From Streptomyces sp. NBC_01465 (GTDB taxonomy: Bacteria; Actinomycetota; Actinomycetes; Streptomycetales; Streptomycetaceae): 64,000 nucleotides of DNA. This document shows, piece by piece, positions 40,819 through 49,324 of this stretch (its first letter is position 1; each line of letters opens with the position of its first letter). Location of the stretch: the NCBI RefSeq assembly GCF_036227325.1, contig NZ_CP109467.1, positions 7,688,001-7,752,000 on the forward strand, read 5' to 3'. The notes under the pieces were generated by a model. The model was not told where the DNA came from, did not search any database, and saw nothing but the letters and a program-made list of their open reading frames with translations. The position numbers and the translations under genes were made by a program.

Positions 40819-41829
40819 ATGTCTGCCGCATACGCGACGTTCGGTCTGGCCCCGGCCATGCGGGCCGGAGGAGTTCTGGCCGGTGGCGCCTACCAAGTGC
40901 ACCGGGACTTCCTGGACTTCATCGTCGACGGAAGACCGCTGCTCTTCCAGCTCTCCGACCTGGACGCGGTGTCCCCACTCGCCTCCGACGTGCCGCCCGC
41001 CATCTTCACCGCCCACGTACGCCGCCTGCTCCTCGAAGCGGAGGCGCCGCTGGACGGCGGCCGGTACGTCATCTACGGCTGCCCCGAGTGCGAAGGCCTC
41101 GAATGCGGTGCGGTGACCGCGGTCATCGAGGAGGACGAAGGGGACATCGTCTGGCGCGACTTCGCCTGGCAGACGACCCGGACGGCAGACCTGGACCTCA
41201 ACGGCTACCACGGCATCGGCCCGTTCCGCTTCCGCGCGGAGGAGTACCGCACCGAACTGGAACGCCTCCGCCCGCCCGAGCGCCGCCGCGTCCTGCTGAT
41301 CGGCGCGAGGGTGGCGATCCTGGCCCGACTGGCGGCGGCACTGCGCACGATCGGCATCGGCGCGGAGATCGCCGAGGACACGGCGTACGTACCGCACGAT
41401 GAACTGCGCACCTACGGGGCGGTGGCCTTCGGGAGGGCGGTGGGGGAGGAGAAACGCAGCGCCGTACGGGAGGCCTTCAGCAGGGCGGGAGCGGACGTGG
41501 CGTACGTGGACGGCCTGGCCCCGATCATTCCGCTCCTCGTGGCGCAGATCGAACACGCCCTGGACCGCAGCCCGTTGGAGCAGCGCAGGCTGACGGGCCT
41601 GCTGGTGGCGGAGGGTGAGGCGAGCGTGGAGGTGACGTCGACCTGCCGGGTACGGCTGACGGCGTACCGCGTGGACCGCCTCAACCGGGTCCGCGCCCAG
41701 GAGGTCTTCGACGCGGAACTGGGGCCGGGGACGCACCGAATTCCACTGGACGCCAGGGCGACGAAGGGGGAATCTTTCGTGGTGGCACGCACGACAGGAA
41801 GCGTGCTTGCTGTGGCCAAGGCACGCTGA
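40819..41829 (+). CDS. Conserved protein of unknown function with CxxCxxxxC motif
   Basis: A 336-aa soluble protein I do not recognise. Residues 25-130 look like one alpha/beta domain (FLDFIVDGRPLLFQLSDLDAVSPLA) that ends with a cysteine cluster, YGCPECEGLECGAVTAVI, of the form CxxCxxxxC. The middle part (RVLLIGARVAILARLAAALRTIGI, about residues 155-180) has the look of a nucleotide-binding beta-alpha unit but no classical P-loop. The C-terminal 110 residues are beta-rich. Similar proteins are often labelled 'oxidoreductase' in Streptomyces without evidence. ATG at 40819. No signal peptide. Confidence 0.75.
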   Translation: MSAAYATFGLAPAMRAGGVLAGGAYQVHRDFLDFIVDGRPLLFQLSDLDAVSPLASDVPPAIFTAHVRRLLLEAEAPLDGGRYVIYGCPECEGLECGAVTAVIEEDEGDIVWRDFAWQTTRTADLDLNGYHGIGPFRFRAEEYRTELERLRPPERRRVLLIGARVAILARLAAALRTIGIGAEIAEDTAYVPHDELRTYGAVAFGRAVGEEKRSAVREAFSRAGADVAYVDGLAPIIPLLVAQIEHALDRSPLEQRRLTGLLVAEGEASVEVTSTCRVRLTAYRVDRLNRVRAQEVFDAELGPGTHRIPLDARATKGESFVVARTTGSVLAVAKAR

Positions 41830-41931
41830 ACGTTCCCTGGCCCCGACGATGGCCCGGGCGAGCCGAGAATCGCCTCCGACGATGACACCGCAGACCCGCC
41901 CCACGCCCCGGAGGAACGCCTCCCCTCCCCG

Positions 41932-42447
41932 ATGAGCGGCATCCGCGCACGCACGCCCGACGAACTGCGCCGCTCCCGCCGCCCACGGGCCCACGCCTGC
42001 TGGGACCACCTCTACGCCGCCCCGCTCTGGCCCCTCCACGGCGCCAACCTTGGCACCCTCGCCCGGACCTGCGACGCGGTCGGCGCCTGTCTCACCGTGC
42101 CGCGATTCCCCTGGGTCCCCGAGGCGCTGGCTCGCGGCAACACCCTCCGCAAACCGCTCTGCGTCCACTGGACGGGCGACCCCCTCACCTGGCTGGCCAA
42201 GCAGGGCGAGCGCGGCGCCCGGATCGTCGGCGTGGAACTCGCCGACGAGGCGGTCCGTCTCGCGGACCTCCCGCCCGCCCGCGAACGTACGGTCATGGTC
42301 CTCGGCCACGAACAGCAGGGCATCCCGCCCGAGGCCCTGGACCTCCTCGACGTCTGCGTGGAGATCCCCATGATCGGAACCGGCGCCAGCCTCAACGTCG
42401 CCGTGGCCGGCTCCCTCGCCCTCTACAAGCTCGCGGGTCTCCTCTGA
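41932..42447 (+). CDS. SpoU/TrmH-family RNA methyltransferase
   Basis: A 171-aa SPOUT-fold RNA 2'-O-methyltransferase, at the short end of the family and with no separate RNA-binding domain. The three SPOUT motifs are visible: NLGTLARTCDAVG (motif 1, about residues 39-51), VMVLGHEQQGIP (motif 2) and IPMIGTGASLNVAVAGSLALY (motif 3), which form the AdoMet-binding knot. Substrate is probably tRNA or rRNA. It precedes the ABC-F gene by 28 bases, so the two translation-related genes may be co-transcribed. Confidence 0.9.
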   Translation: MSGIRARTPDELRRSRRPRAHACWDHLYAAPLWPLHGANLGTLARTCDAVGACLTVPRFPWVPEALARGNTLRKPLCVHWTGDPLTWLAKQGERGARIVGVELADEAVRLADLPPARERTVMVLGHEQQGIPPEALDLLDVCVEIPMIGTGASLNVAVAGSLALYKLAGLL

Positions 42448-42475
42448 GGCCGGCCCGATTAGGATCAGTGCCCTG

Positions 42476-44113
42476 ATGACTGCAACCCTCGTCGCCAAAG
42501 ACCTCGCCGCCGGCCACGGTGACCGCTCGCTCTTCTCCGGACTCGACCTCGTCGTGGCGCCCGGAGACGTGATCGGTCTCGTCGGAGTCAACGGTGCCGG
42601 AAAATCCACGCTCCTCCGTCTCCTCGCGGGCCTCGACACCCCCGAGGACGGCGAGCTGCGCCTCTCCCCGCCCACCGCCACCGTCGGTCACCTCCCGCAG
42701 GAGCCGGAGCGCCGCGAGGGCGAGACGATCCGTGCGTTCCTGGCCCGCCGCACCGGCGTCGCCGCCGCTCAGACCGCCATGGACGAGGCCACGCAGGGCC
42801 TCGTCGACGGCACCCCGGGCGCGGACGACGCGTACTCCGTCACCCTGGAACGCTGGCTCGACCTCGGCGGCGCGGACCTCGACGAGCGCGCCGACGAGGT
42901 GGCCGCGACCCTCGGCCTGACCGTGGGCCTCGACCAGCCCATGACGGCTCTGTCCGGCGGCCAGGCGGCCCGCGCGGGCCTGGCCTCCCTGCTTCTCTCC
43001 CGGTACGACGTGTTCCTCCTGGACGAGCCGACCAACGACCTGGACCTGGACGGCCTGGAGCGCCTCGAACGCTTTGTCACGGGCCTGCGCGCGGGCACGG
43101 TGGTCATCAGCCACGACCGCGAGTTCCTCACCCGCACCGTCACCAAGGTCCTCGAACTGGACCTCGCCCAGCAGCAGATCACGCTCTACGGAGGCGGCTA
43201 CGCGGCGTACCTCGAAGAGCGCGAGACGGCCCGCAGGCACGCCCGCGAGGAGTTCGACGAGTACGCCGACAAGAAGTCGGCCCTGGAGGGCCGCGCGCAG
43301 ATGCAGCGCGGCTGGATGGACAAGGGCGTCAGGAACGCCCGCCGCAAGGCGACCGACAACGACAAGATGAGCCGCAAGCTCCGCAGCGAGTCGAGCGAGA
43401 AGCAGGCCGCCAAGGCCCGCCAGACACAGCGCATGATCGAACGCCTCGACGTGGTCGAAGAGCCCCGCAAGGAGTGGGAACTCCACATGGAGATCGCGGC
43501 GGCACCCCGCTCGGGGGCGGTCGTGGCGACCCTGCGCGACGCGACGGTCCAACGCGGCGACTTCACTTTCGGCCCGGTCCACCTCCAGATCGACTGGGCG
43601 GACCGCGTGGCGATCACAGGAGCGAACGGCGCGGGCAAGTCGACGCTGCTTGGCGCGCTCCTGGGCCGCATCCCGCTGGACTCGGGCAATGCCGCACTCG
43701 GCCCGGGGGTGGTGGTCGGAGAGGTCGACCAGGCCCGAGGCCTCTTCTACGGTACGGAAACACTCCTGGCCGCATTCTGCGCGGCGGTCCCCGAGACCGA
43801 GCCGGCCGAAGTGCGCACGCTGCTGGCCAAGTTCGGCCTGAAGGCAGAGCACGTACTGCGCCCCGCGACGACACTCTCCCCGGGCGAGCGCACCCGCGCG
43901 GCCCTGGCGCTGCTCCAGGGCAGGGGAGTGAACCTCCTGGTCCTGGACGAGCCGACGAACCACCTGGACCTGCCGGCGATCGAGCAGCTGGAGTCGGCAC
44001 TCGACTCCTACGAGGGAACTCTGCTCCTGGTGACGCACGACCGCCGCATGCTGGACGCGGTCCACACGACGCGCCGCATCGAGGTGGCGGACGGCAAACT
44101 CACCGAACTCTGA
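42476..44113 (+). CDS. ABC-F family ATP-binding protein
   Basis: A 545-aa protein with two ABC ATPase domains and no membrane segment. Walker A motifs are GVNGAGKST (about residue 37) and GANGAGKST (about residue 380). The signature motifs are LSGGQAAR and the slightly degenerate LSPGERTR, and both Walker B motifs read LLDEPTNDLD/LDEPTNHLD. The charged linker between the domains (about residues 240-330, including GRAQMQRGWMDKG) is the interdomain linker that enters the ribosomal P-site region in this family. ABC-F proteins act on the ribosome as translation factors or antibiotic-protection factors; the housekeeping role is more likely here because it sits beside an RNA methyltransferase and tex. 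Confidence 0.93.
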   Translation: MTATLVAKDLAAGHGDRSLFSGLDLVVAPGDVIGLVGVNGAGKSTLLRLLAGLDTPEDGELRLSPPTATVGHLPQEPERREGETIRAFLARRTGVAAAQTAMDEATQGLVDGTPGADDAYSVTLERWLDLGGADLDERADEVAATLGLTVGLDQPMTALSGGQAARAGLASLLLSRYDVFLLDEPTNDLDLDGLERLERFVTGLRAGTVVISHDREFLTRTVTKVLELDLAQQQITLYGGGYAAYLEERETARRHAREEFDEYADKKSALEGRAQMQRGWMDKGVRNARRKATDNDKMSRKLRSESSEKQAAKARQTQRMIERLDVVEEPRKEWELHMEIAAAPRSGAVVATLRDATVQRGDFTFGPVHLQIDWADRVAITGANGAGKSTLLGALLGRIPLDSGNAALGPGVVVGEVDQARGLFYGTETLLAAFCAAVPETEPAEVRTLLAKFGLKAEHVLRPATTLSPGERTRAALALLQGRGVNLLVLDEPTNHLDLPAIEQLESALDSYEGTLLLVTHDRRMLDAVHTTRRIEVADGKLTEL

Positions 44114-44125
44114 GCAAGTTCAAGC

Positions 44126-44212
44126 AGTCCGGCGATTGAGGACCGGGGGCCCGGGGTCTGGGGCAGGAGCCCCCCACGCGGCGGAGCCGCAAAATGTCAC
44201 AGCCGGGAAGGG
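44126..44212. repeat. Dispersed Streptomyces intergenic GC-rich repeat
   Basis: Follows the ABC-F stop codon. It contains the familiar GGCGATTGAGGAC module, a GGGGCCC-type stretch, TCTGGGGCAGGAGCCCC, a GCGGC-GGA-GCCGC mini-hairpin (44179-44191) and GGGAAGGGGCGGGG (44205-44218). The last module and the GGA-loop hairpins are shared with the element at 17826-17920. Located between convergent genes. Confidence 0.68.
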
Positions 44213-44214
44213 GC

Positions 44215-44241
44215 GGGGTGGGGGAAAACTCCCCCCACCCC
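44215..44241. terminator. Bidirectional terminator between ABC-F and tex genes
   Basis: A 10-bp stem (44215-44224 with 44232-44241) around AAAACTC, 9 bases from the tex stop codon. Confidence 0.65.
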
Positions 44242-44249
44242 CGGCGCAC

Positions 44250-46652
44250 CTACCCGCGCCCGCCACCCCGCTTGGGATCCGTAAGCCCCGCCCTCCGCAA
44301 CGCATCAGCCATCGCACTGTTGGCCGGCGGCGGCGACGCCTGCCGATCCCGACCGCCACCCCCACCCTTCTGAGCCCGCTCGGGCCGCCCCTGCCGCTGC
44401 TGCGGAGGACGCCCGCCCTGCTGCTGCCCCCGCTCCCGCCGCGGCGAGCCCCCGCCCGCACCCTCCACCTCGTCGTCCAACCGAAGCGTCAACGAGATCC
44501 GCTTCCGCGGAATATCGACGTCCATGACCTTCACCCGCACGATGTCCCCCGGCTTCACCACATCCCGAGGGTCCTTCACAAACGTCTTGGACAGCGCCGA
44601 CACATGCACAAGCCCGTCCTGGTGCACGCCGACATCCACAAACGCCCCGAAGGCCGCCACATTCGTGACGACACCCTCCAGGATCATCCCGGCCGCCAGG
44701 TCACCGATCTTCTCGACGCCCTCCTTGAAGGTGGCCGTCTTGAACGCGGGCCGAGGGTCGCGCCCCGGCTTCTCCAGCTCCCGCAGAATGTCCGTCACGG
44801 TGGGAAGCCCGAACACATCGTTCACGAAATCCTCGGCCCGCAGCGACCGCAGCACACCCGCGTTCCCGATCAGCGTCGCGACCCCGCCCCCCGAGGCCTT
44901 CACCATCGTGCGCACGACGGGATACGCCTCCGGGTGGACACTCGACGCGTCCAGCGGGTCGTCCCCGCCCCGGATCCGCAGGAAGCCCGCGCACTGCTCG
45001 TACGCCTTCGGCCCCAGCCGGGCCACGTCCTTGAGTCCCTTCCGCGACCTGAAGGGCCCGTTCGCATCACGGTGCGCCACGATGTTCTCGGCAAGCCCGG
45101 AACTGATCCCCGAAACCCGCGAAAGCAGCGGCGCCGAGGCGGTGTTGACATCAACGCCCACCCCGTTCACACAGTCCTCGACGACCGCGTCCAGCGACCG
45201 CGAGAGCTTCACTTCCGAGAGATCGTGCTGGTACTGCCCGACCCCGATCGACTTGGGGTCGATCTTCACCAGTTCCGCGAGCGGATCCTGCAGCCGCCGG
45301 GCAATCGAAACGGCCCCCCGCAGCGACACATCCATGTCGGGAAGTTCCTGCGAAGCGAAAGCGGAAGCCGAGTAGACAGAAGCACCCGCCTCGGAAACCA
45401 TCACCTTCGTGAGCTTCAACTCCGGGTGCTTGTCGCACAGTTCACCCGCGAGCTTGTCGGTCTCCCGTGAAGCGGTCCCGTTGCCGATGGCGATGAGATC
45501 AACCGCATGCTCCTTCGCGAGCCGCCCCAGTTTCGCCAGCGACTCGTCCCACCGGTTGGCGGGCACATGCGGATGAATGACATCCGTGGCAACGACCTTC
45601 CCCGTCGCATCGACCACGGCGACCTTCACACCCGTACGGAACCCGGGGTCGAGCCCCAGCGTCGCCCGCGTCCCGGCAGGCGCGGCCAGCAGCAGGTCAC
45701 GCAGGTTGGAGGCGAAGACGCGAACCGCCTCGTCCTCCGCACCCGTACGCAGCCGCAGCCGCAGATCGATCCCGAGGTGCACGAGAATCCGGGTCCGCCA
45801 GGCCCACCGGACCGTGTCCCCGAGCCACTTGTCGCCCGGCCGCCCACGGTCGGCAACCCCGAACTTCCGGGCGATCATGCCCTCGTACGTGGAAGGCCCG
45901 GGCGTCTCCGACGGCTCCTCCGGCTCCAGCACCAGATCGAGCACGTCCTCCTTCTCGCCCCGCAGCATGGCGAGCACCCGGTGCGAGGGCAGTGCCGTGA
46001 AAGGCTCGGAGAAGTCGAAGTAGTCGGCGAACTTCGCGCCCGCCTCCTCCTTGCCGGAGCGCACCTTCGCCGCCAGCCGCCCGCGCGTCCACATGCGCTC
46101 GCGCAGCTCGCCGATCAGGTCGGCGTCCTCGCCGAAGCGCTCGGTGAGGATGGAGCGTGCCCCCTCCAGCGCGGCGGCGGCGTCCGCGACACCCTTGTCG
46201 CCGTCCACGAAGGCAGCGGCGGCCGCGAGCGGATCCACGGACGGATCGGCCAGCAGCCCCGTCGCCAGCGGCTCCAGCCCCGCCTCACGCGCGATCTGCG
46301 CCTTCGTACGCCGCTTCGGCTTGAACGGCAGATAGATGTCCTCGAGCCGCGCCTTGGTCTCCGCGCCCCGGATCTGCGCCTCCAGGGCGGTGTCCAGCTT
46401 GCCCTGTTCCCGTACGGACTCGAGGATCGCCGTCCGGCGCTCCTCCAGCTCCCGCAGGTAGCGCAGCCGCTCCTCGAGCGTGCGCAGCTGCGCATCGTCG
46501 AGCATCTCGGTCGCTTCCTTGCGGTAGCGCGCGATGAACGGGACGGTCGACCCGCCGTCGAGCAGCTCGACCGCCGCCCTGACCTGCCGCTCGCGTACGC
46601 CGAGTTCGTCCGCGATCCTGCCTTCGATGGATCCTGGGGTGGTCGTGGTCAC
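44250..46652 (-). CDS. tex: Tex family RNA-binding transcription accessory protein
   Basis: An 800-aa Tex protein. The order of domains is normal: N-terminal helical region with VRERQVRAAVELLDGGSTVPFIARYRKEAT in parts (about residues 17-47), YqgF-like RNase H-fold domain (LGLDPGFRTGVKVAVVD, about residues 330-346), helix-hairpin-helix repeats (SSGLAENIVAHRDANGPF near 510), and an S1 RNA-binding domain at about 640-715 (LEGVVTNVAAFGAFVDVGV). The last 70 residues form a Gly/Arg/Gln-rich basic tail (QQQGGRPPQQRQGR) that is an actinobacterial extension and probably adds nucleic-acid affinity. GTG start at 46652. Tex influences transcription, toxin gene expression and nucleic acid binding in other bacteria. 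Confidence 0.94.
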   Translation of the reverse strand: MTTTTPGSIEGRIADELGVRERQVRAAVELLDGGSTVPFIARYRKEATEMLDDAQLRTLEERLRYLRELEERRTAILESVREQGKLDTALEAQIRGAETKARLEDIYLPFKPKRRTKAQIAREAGLEPLATGLLADPSVDPLAAAAAFVDGDKGVADAAAALEGARSILTERFGEDADLIGELRERMWTRGRLAAKVRSGKEEAGAKFADYFDFSEPFTALPSHRVLAMLRGEKEDVLDLVLEPEEPSETPGPSTYEGMIARKFGVADRGRPGDKWLGDTVRWAWRTRILVHLGIDLRLRLRTGAEDEAVRVFASNLRDLLLAAPAGTRATLGLDPGFRTGVKVAVVDATGKVVATDVIHPHVPANRWDESLAKLGRLAKEHAVDLIAIGNGTASRETDKLAGELCDKHPELKLTKVMVSEAGASVYSASAFASQELPDMDVSLRGAVSIARRLQDPLAELVKIDPKSIGVGQYQHDLSEVKLSRSLDAVVEDCVNGVGVDVNTASAPLLSRVSGISSGLAENIVAHRDANGPFRSRKGLKDVARLGPKAYEQCAGFLRIRGGDDPLDASSVHPEAYPVVRTMVKASGGGVATLIGNAGVLRSLRAEDFVNDVFGLPTVTDILRELEKPGRDPRPAFKTATFKEGVEKIGDLAAGMILEGVVTNVAAFGAFVDVGVHQDGLVHVSALSKTFVKDPRDVVKPGDIVRVKVMDVDIPRKRISLTLRLDDEVEGAGGGSPRRERGQQQGGRPPQQRQGRPERAQKGGGGGRDRQASPPPANSAMADALRRAGLTDPKRGGGRG

Positions 46653-46732
46653 GATCCGGTACCGCCTTCTCGCTGAGCCTGAGCCAGCATTGTGGCAGGC
46701 GGCACCGACAGACCGGGATCACACCCTGCGGG

Positions 46733-47590
46733 TCAGCCGGTCAGATCGCCGGGGAAGGCCCCGGCCGCGAGCGCGGTCATCAGGAACCCGCGCGCCAGCT
46801 CGGTGAGCCGCTCGACGCCCTCCGCACCCAGGTGCTCGTACGGCGCCGCGTCCAGCCGGTCGGTCTCCGCCTCGATCTCCTGGCGCAGCTGCGTCCCGGC
46901 CTCCGTCAACTTGCCCTCGCCGTCCAGCAGTCCACGCGTACGCAGCCGCTCCACGGCCGCGTCCCAGTCCGACCGCCGCCAGCCGCGCGTGGCCAGGATC
47001 CAGCGGGGCGCCATGCCCTTGCCGGTCGCGGTGTGGCTGACCAGGGCCTCCAGCGGGTCCAGCTCCGCCGCGAGCAGCACGGCGAGGTGCGCGTCCCCGC
47101 GGTGCTCGCGCAGCAGCGTCGCCACGTGCCAGTAGGCGAGATGGGGCTGCTCGGGTACGGGGAGATCGGCATGGGCGGCGTACAGCGGCCGGGCGTGCCG
47201 GGTGCAGGCCTCCGCGGCGCGCAGGGCGAGTCCGGCCGCCTCCGTCATCTCCGCGGAGGCGACGGCGTCCTCGCCGAGCAGCCGGCGCAGGGTGGAGTCG
47301 ACGGCCCGCAGCCGCGCCTCGAGCACCTCTTCGGGCGTGGCGGACTGCCACACCGCAGGGACGTGCCTGGCGACGAGCTCATGGTTGAAGTTGTAGAACG
47401 TGGCGGTGATCGTCCCGGCTCCCACGGCCCCCATGGCCGCCCCGCGCGACGCGAAGTAGGCGGCGCTGGGGTCCGCGATCCCGACCCCGGCCAGCTCCTT
47501 CCCGAGGTCGGGGGAGAAGTAGACCGTCGAGTGGAGCGGGTTGACGGCGTTGTGGCAGCGTCGGCCGGCACGCGGCGGGAGCGAAGTCAT
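46733..47590 (-). CDS. SCO6745-like protein (winged-helix-type, function unknown)
   Basis: A 285-aa soluble protein that resembles the actinobacterial family named after S. coelicolor SCO6745. The N-terminal half is helical, with FASRGAAMGAVGAGTITATFYNFNHEL split near residues 47-72. The C-terminal part (TRGWRRSDWDAAVERLRTRGLLDGEGKLTEAG, about residues 204-235) has the look of a winged-helix DNA- or protein-binding domain. The name is from memory and the function unknown. ATG at 47590. It is divergent from the GlxA-type regulator with a candidate operator in the gap, and it follows tex in orientation with 80 bases between them. Confidence 0.75.
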   Translation of the reverse strand: MTSLPPRAGRRCHNAVNPLHSTVYFSPDLGKELAGVGIADPSAAYFASRGAAMGAVGAGTITATFYNFNHELVARHVPAVWQSATPEEVLEARLRAVDSTLRRLLGEDAVASAEMTEAAGLALRAAEACTRHARPLYAAHADLPVPEQPHLAYWHVATLLREHRGDAHLAVLLAAELDPLEALVSHTATGKGMAPRWILATRGWRRSDWDAAVERLRTRGLLDGEGKLTEAGTQLRQEIEAETDRLDAAPYEHLGAEGVERLTELARGFLMTALAAGAFPGDLTG

Positions 47591-47601
47591 GACCGGGATG
47601 T

Positions 47602-47617
47602 TACCGACTGGTTGGTA
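47602..47617. promoter_or_regulatory. Candidate operator TACCGACTGGTTGGTA
   Basis: An imperfect palindrome (TACC...GGTA; ACCGACTGGTTGGT resembles the ACCGACCGGTCGGT class of TetR sites). It lies only 12 bases before the ATG of the SCO6745-like gene, a position where binding would block initiation. No TetR gene is adjacent; the regulator could be the neighbouring protein itself. Confidence 0.45.
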
Positions 47618-47702
47618 CGCAGAGAACCCCCGGACCGCAGTGGCAGCAAAGGTGGGTTATTCGTCATTGCAGCCACCGCCTCCCTCGCGAACGATAAGAC
47701 CC

Positions 47703-48674
47703 ATGACGCAGCAGCGACCCGTGCTCGTCGTCCTCTTCGACGATGTGCAGAGCCTCGACGTGACCGGCCCGGTGGAGGTGTTCTCCGGAGCGAGCAAGGC
47801 CGGCGGCGACACGTATCCCATCCGCACCGCCTCCCTCGACGGCGCTCCCGTCCGTACGACGAGCGGCCTCACCCTCCTCCCGGACATTTCCCTGGCCGAA
47901 GCAGAAGCCGAGGCCGAGACGCCCCACACCCTGCTCGTCCCCGGCGGAGACGGCACCCGCCGCCCCGACCCCCGCCTGATCGACTGGCTGCGCGAGAACG
48001 CCCCGCGCGCCGAGCGCATCGTCTCCGTCTGCACGGGCGCCCTGCTCCTCGCTGACGCCGGCCTTCTCGACGGCCACCGGGCGACCACCCACTGGGTGGC
48101 GTGCGACCTGCTCGCCCGCAAGCACCCGGCCGTCCGCGTCGAACCGGACCCGATCTTCGTACGCGACGGGAAGATCGCCACCTCCGCCGGCGTCACCGCG
48201 GGCATCGACCTGGCACTCGCCCTGGTCGAGGAGGATCTCGGCAGGGAAGTGGCCCTCACCGTCGCCCGCCATCTCGTCGTCTTCCTCCGGCGCCCGGGAA
48301 ACCAGGCCCAGTTCAGCGCCCAGCTCGCCGCCCAGACCGCCCACCGCGAACCGCTGCGTGAGGTCCAGCAGTGGATCACCGAGCACCCCGCGGACGACCT
48401 CTCGGTCGAGGCGCTCGCGGACCGTGCCCGCCTCTCGCCGCGCCACTTCGCCCGCGCCTTCCAGTCCGAGACCGGCACGACCCCGGGCCGCTACGTCGAG
48501 CGCGTACGCATCGAGGCCGCCCGCCGACTGATCGAGGACACCACCGAGGGCCTGACCCAGATCTCCCGCACCTGCGGCTACGGCACCCCGGAAGCCATGC
48601 GCCGCGCCTTCCTCAAGACGCTCGGCACAGGTCCCGCCGAATACCGCCGCCGTTTCCACGCACCCGCCAACTGA
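47703..48674 (+). CDS. GlxA family transcriptional regulator (DJ-1/PfpI + AraC)
   Basis: A 323-aa regulator of the GlxA/ArgR-like type. Residues 8-170 are a class-I glutamine-amidotransferase/DJ-1-like sensor domain (VLVVLFDDVQSLDVTGPVEVF), including the cysteine nucleophile elbow IVSVCTGALLL. Residues 215-320 are an AraC-type pair of helix-turn-helix motifs (SVEALADRARLSPRHFARAFQSETGTTPGRYV in parts). ATG at 47703. The next gene, 15 bases later, encodes a stand-alone DJ-1/PfpI protein similar to the sensor domain, probably its metabolic partner and regulatory target. Confidence 0.93.
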   Translation: MTQQRPVLVVLFDDVQSLDVTGPVEVFSGASKAGGDTYPIRTASLDGAPVRTTSGLTLLPDISLAEAEAEAETPHTLLVPGGDGTRRPDPRLIDWLRENAPRAERIVSVCTGALLLADAGLLDGHRATTHWVACDLLARKHPAVRVEPDPIFVRDGKIATSAGVTAGIDLALALVEEDLGREVALTVARHLVVFLRRPGNQAQFSAQLAAQTAHREPLREVQQWITEHPADDLSVEALADRARLSPRHFARAFQSETGTTPGRYVERVRIEAARRLIEDTTEGLTQISRTCGYGTPEAMRRAFLKTLGTGPAEYRRRFHAPAN

Positions 48675-48688
48675 AGGGGAACACCACC

Positions 48689-49324
48689 ATGCAGATCGCC
48701 ATCGTCCTCTACGACCGCTTCACCGCCCTCGACGCCGTGGGCCCCTACGAGATGCTCTGCCGGACGCCCGGCGCCGACACGGTCTTCGTCGCCGAGGAGC
48801 GGGGCCCGGTACGCAACGACCGCGGCAGTCTCTCCCTGGTCGCGGACAGGACCCTCGACGAGGTCCCGCACCCCGACATCGTCGTCGTCCCCGGCGGCCC
48901 CGGGCAGACGGCCCAGATGGAGAACGAGAAGCTCCTGTCCTGGCTGCGCACGGCCGACGCCACCAGCACCTGGACGACCTCCGTCTGCTCGGGCTCGCTC
49001 CTGCTGGCCGCGGCAGGTCTCCTCAAGGGCCGCCGGACCACCTCGCACTGGCTCGCGCTCGACCAGTTCGCCGCCTTCGGCGCCGAGTCGACCGGCGAAC
49101 GCGTCGTCACCGACGGCAAGATCATGACCGCTGCAGGAGTCTCCGCGGGCATCGACATGGGTCTCACCCTGGTCGGAAAGATCGCCGGCGACGAACACGC
49201 CCAGGCCGTCCAACTGTTGACCGAGTACGACCCCCAGCCGCCCTACGACGCGGGCTCGCCGCAGAAGGCCCCGGCCCACCTCGTCGAGGAGTTCCGCACG
49301 AACAACCGCTTCATCCTTCAGTAG
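48689..49324 (+). CDS. DJ-1/PfpI family protein (isonitrile-hydratase-like)
   Basis: A 211-aa stand-alone DJ-1/PfpI domain. The N-terminal IVLYDRFTALDAVGPYEML and nucleophile elbow TSVCSGSLLLAAAGLL (Cys about residue 101), followed by TSHWLALDQF, match the isonitrile hydratase (InhA) subgroup. That enzyme converts isonitriles to N-formamides; other members are glyoxalases or have no known activity. AAGGGGAACACC precedes the ATG. It is downstream of the GlxA-type regulator in an evident two-gene operon. Its 3' end overlaps the convergent enoyl-CoA hydratase gene by 14 bases. Confidence 0.88.
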   Translation: MQIAIVLYDRFTALDAVGPYEMLCRTPGADTVFVAEERGPVRNDRGSLSLVADRTLDEVPHPDIVVVPGGPGQTAQMENEKLLSWLRTADATSTWTTSVCSGSLLLAAAGLLKGRRTTSHWLALDQFAAFGAESTGERVVTDGKIMTAAGVSAGIDMGLTLVGKIAGDEHAQAVQLLTEYDPQPPYDAGSPQKAPAHLVEEFRTNNRFILQ

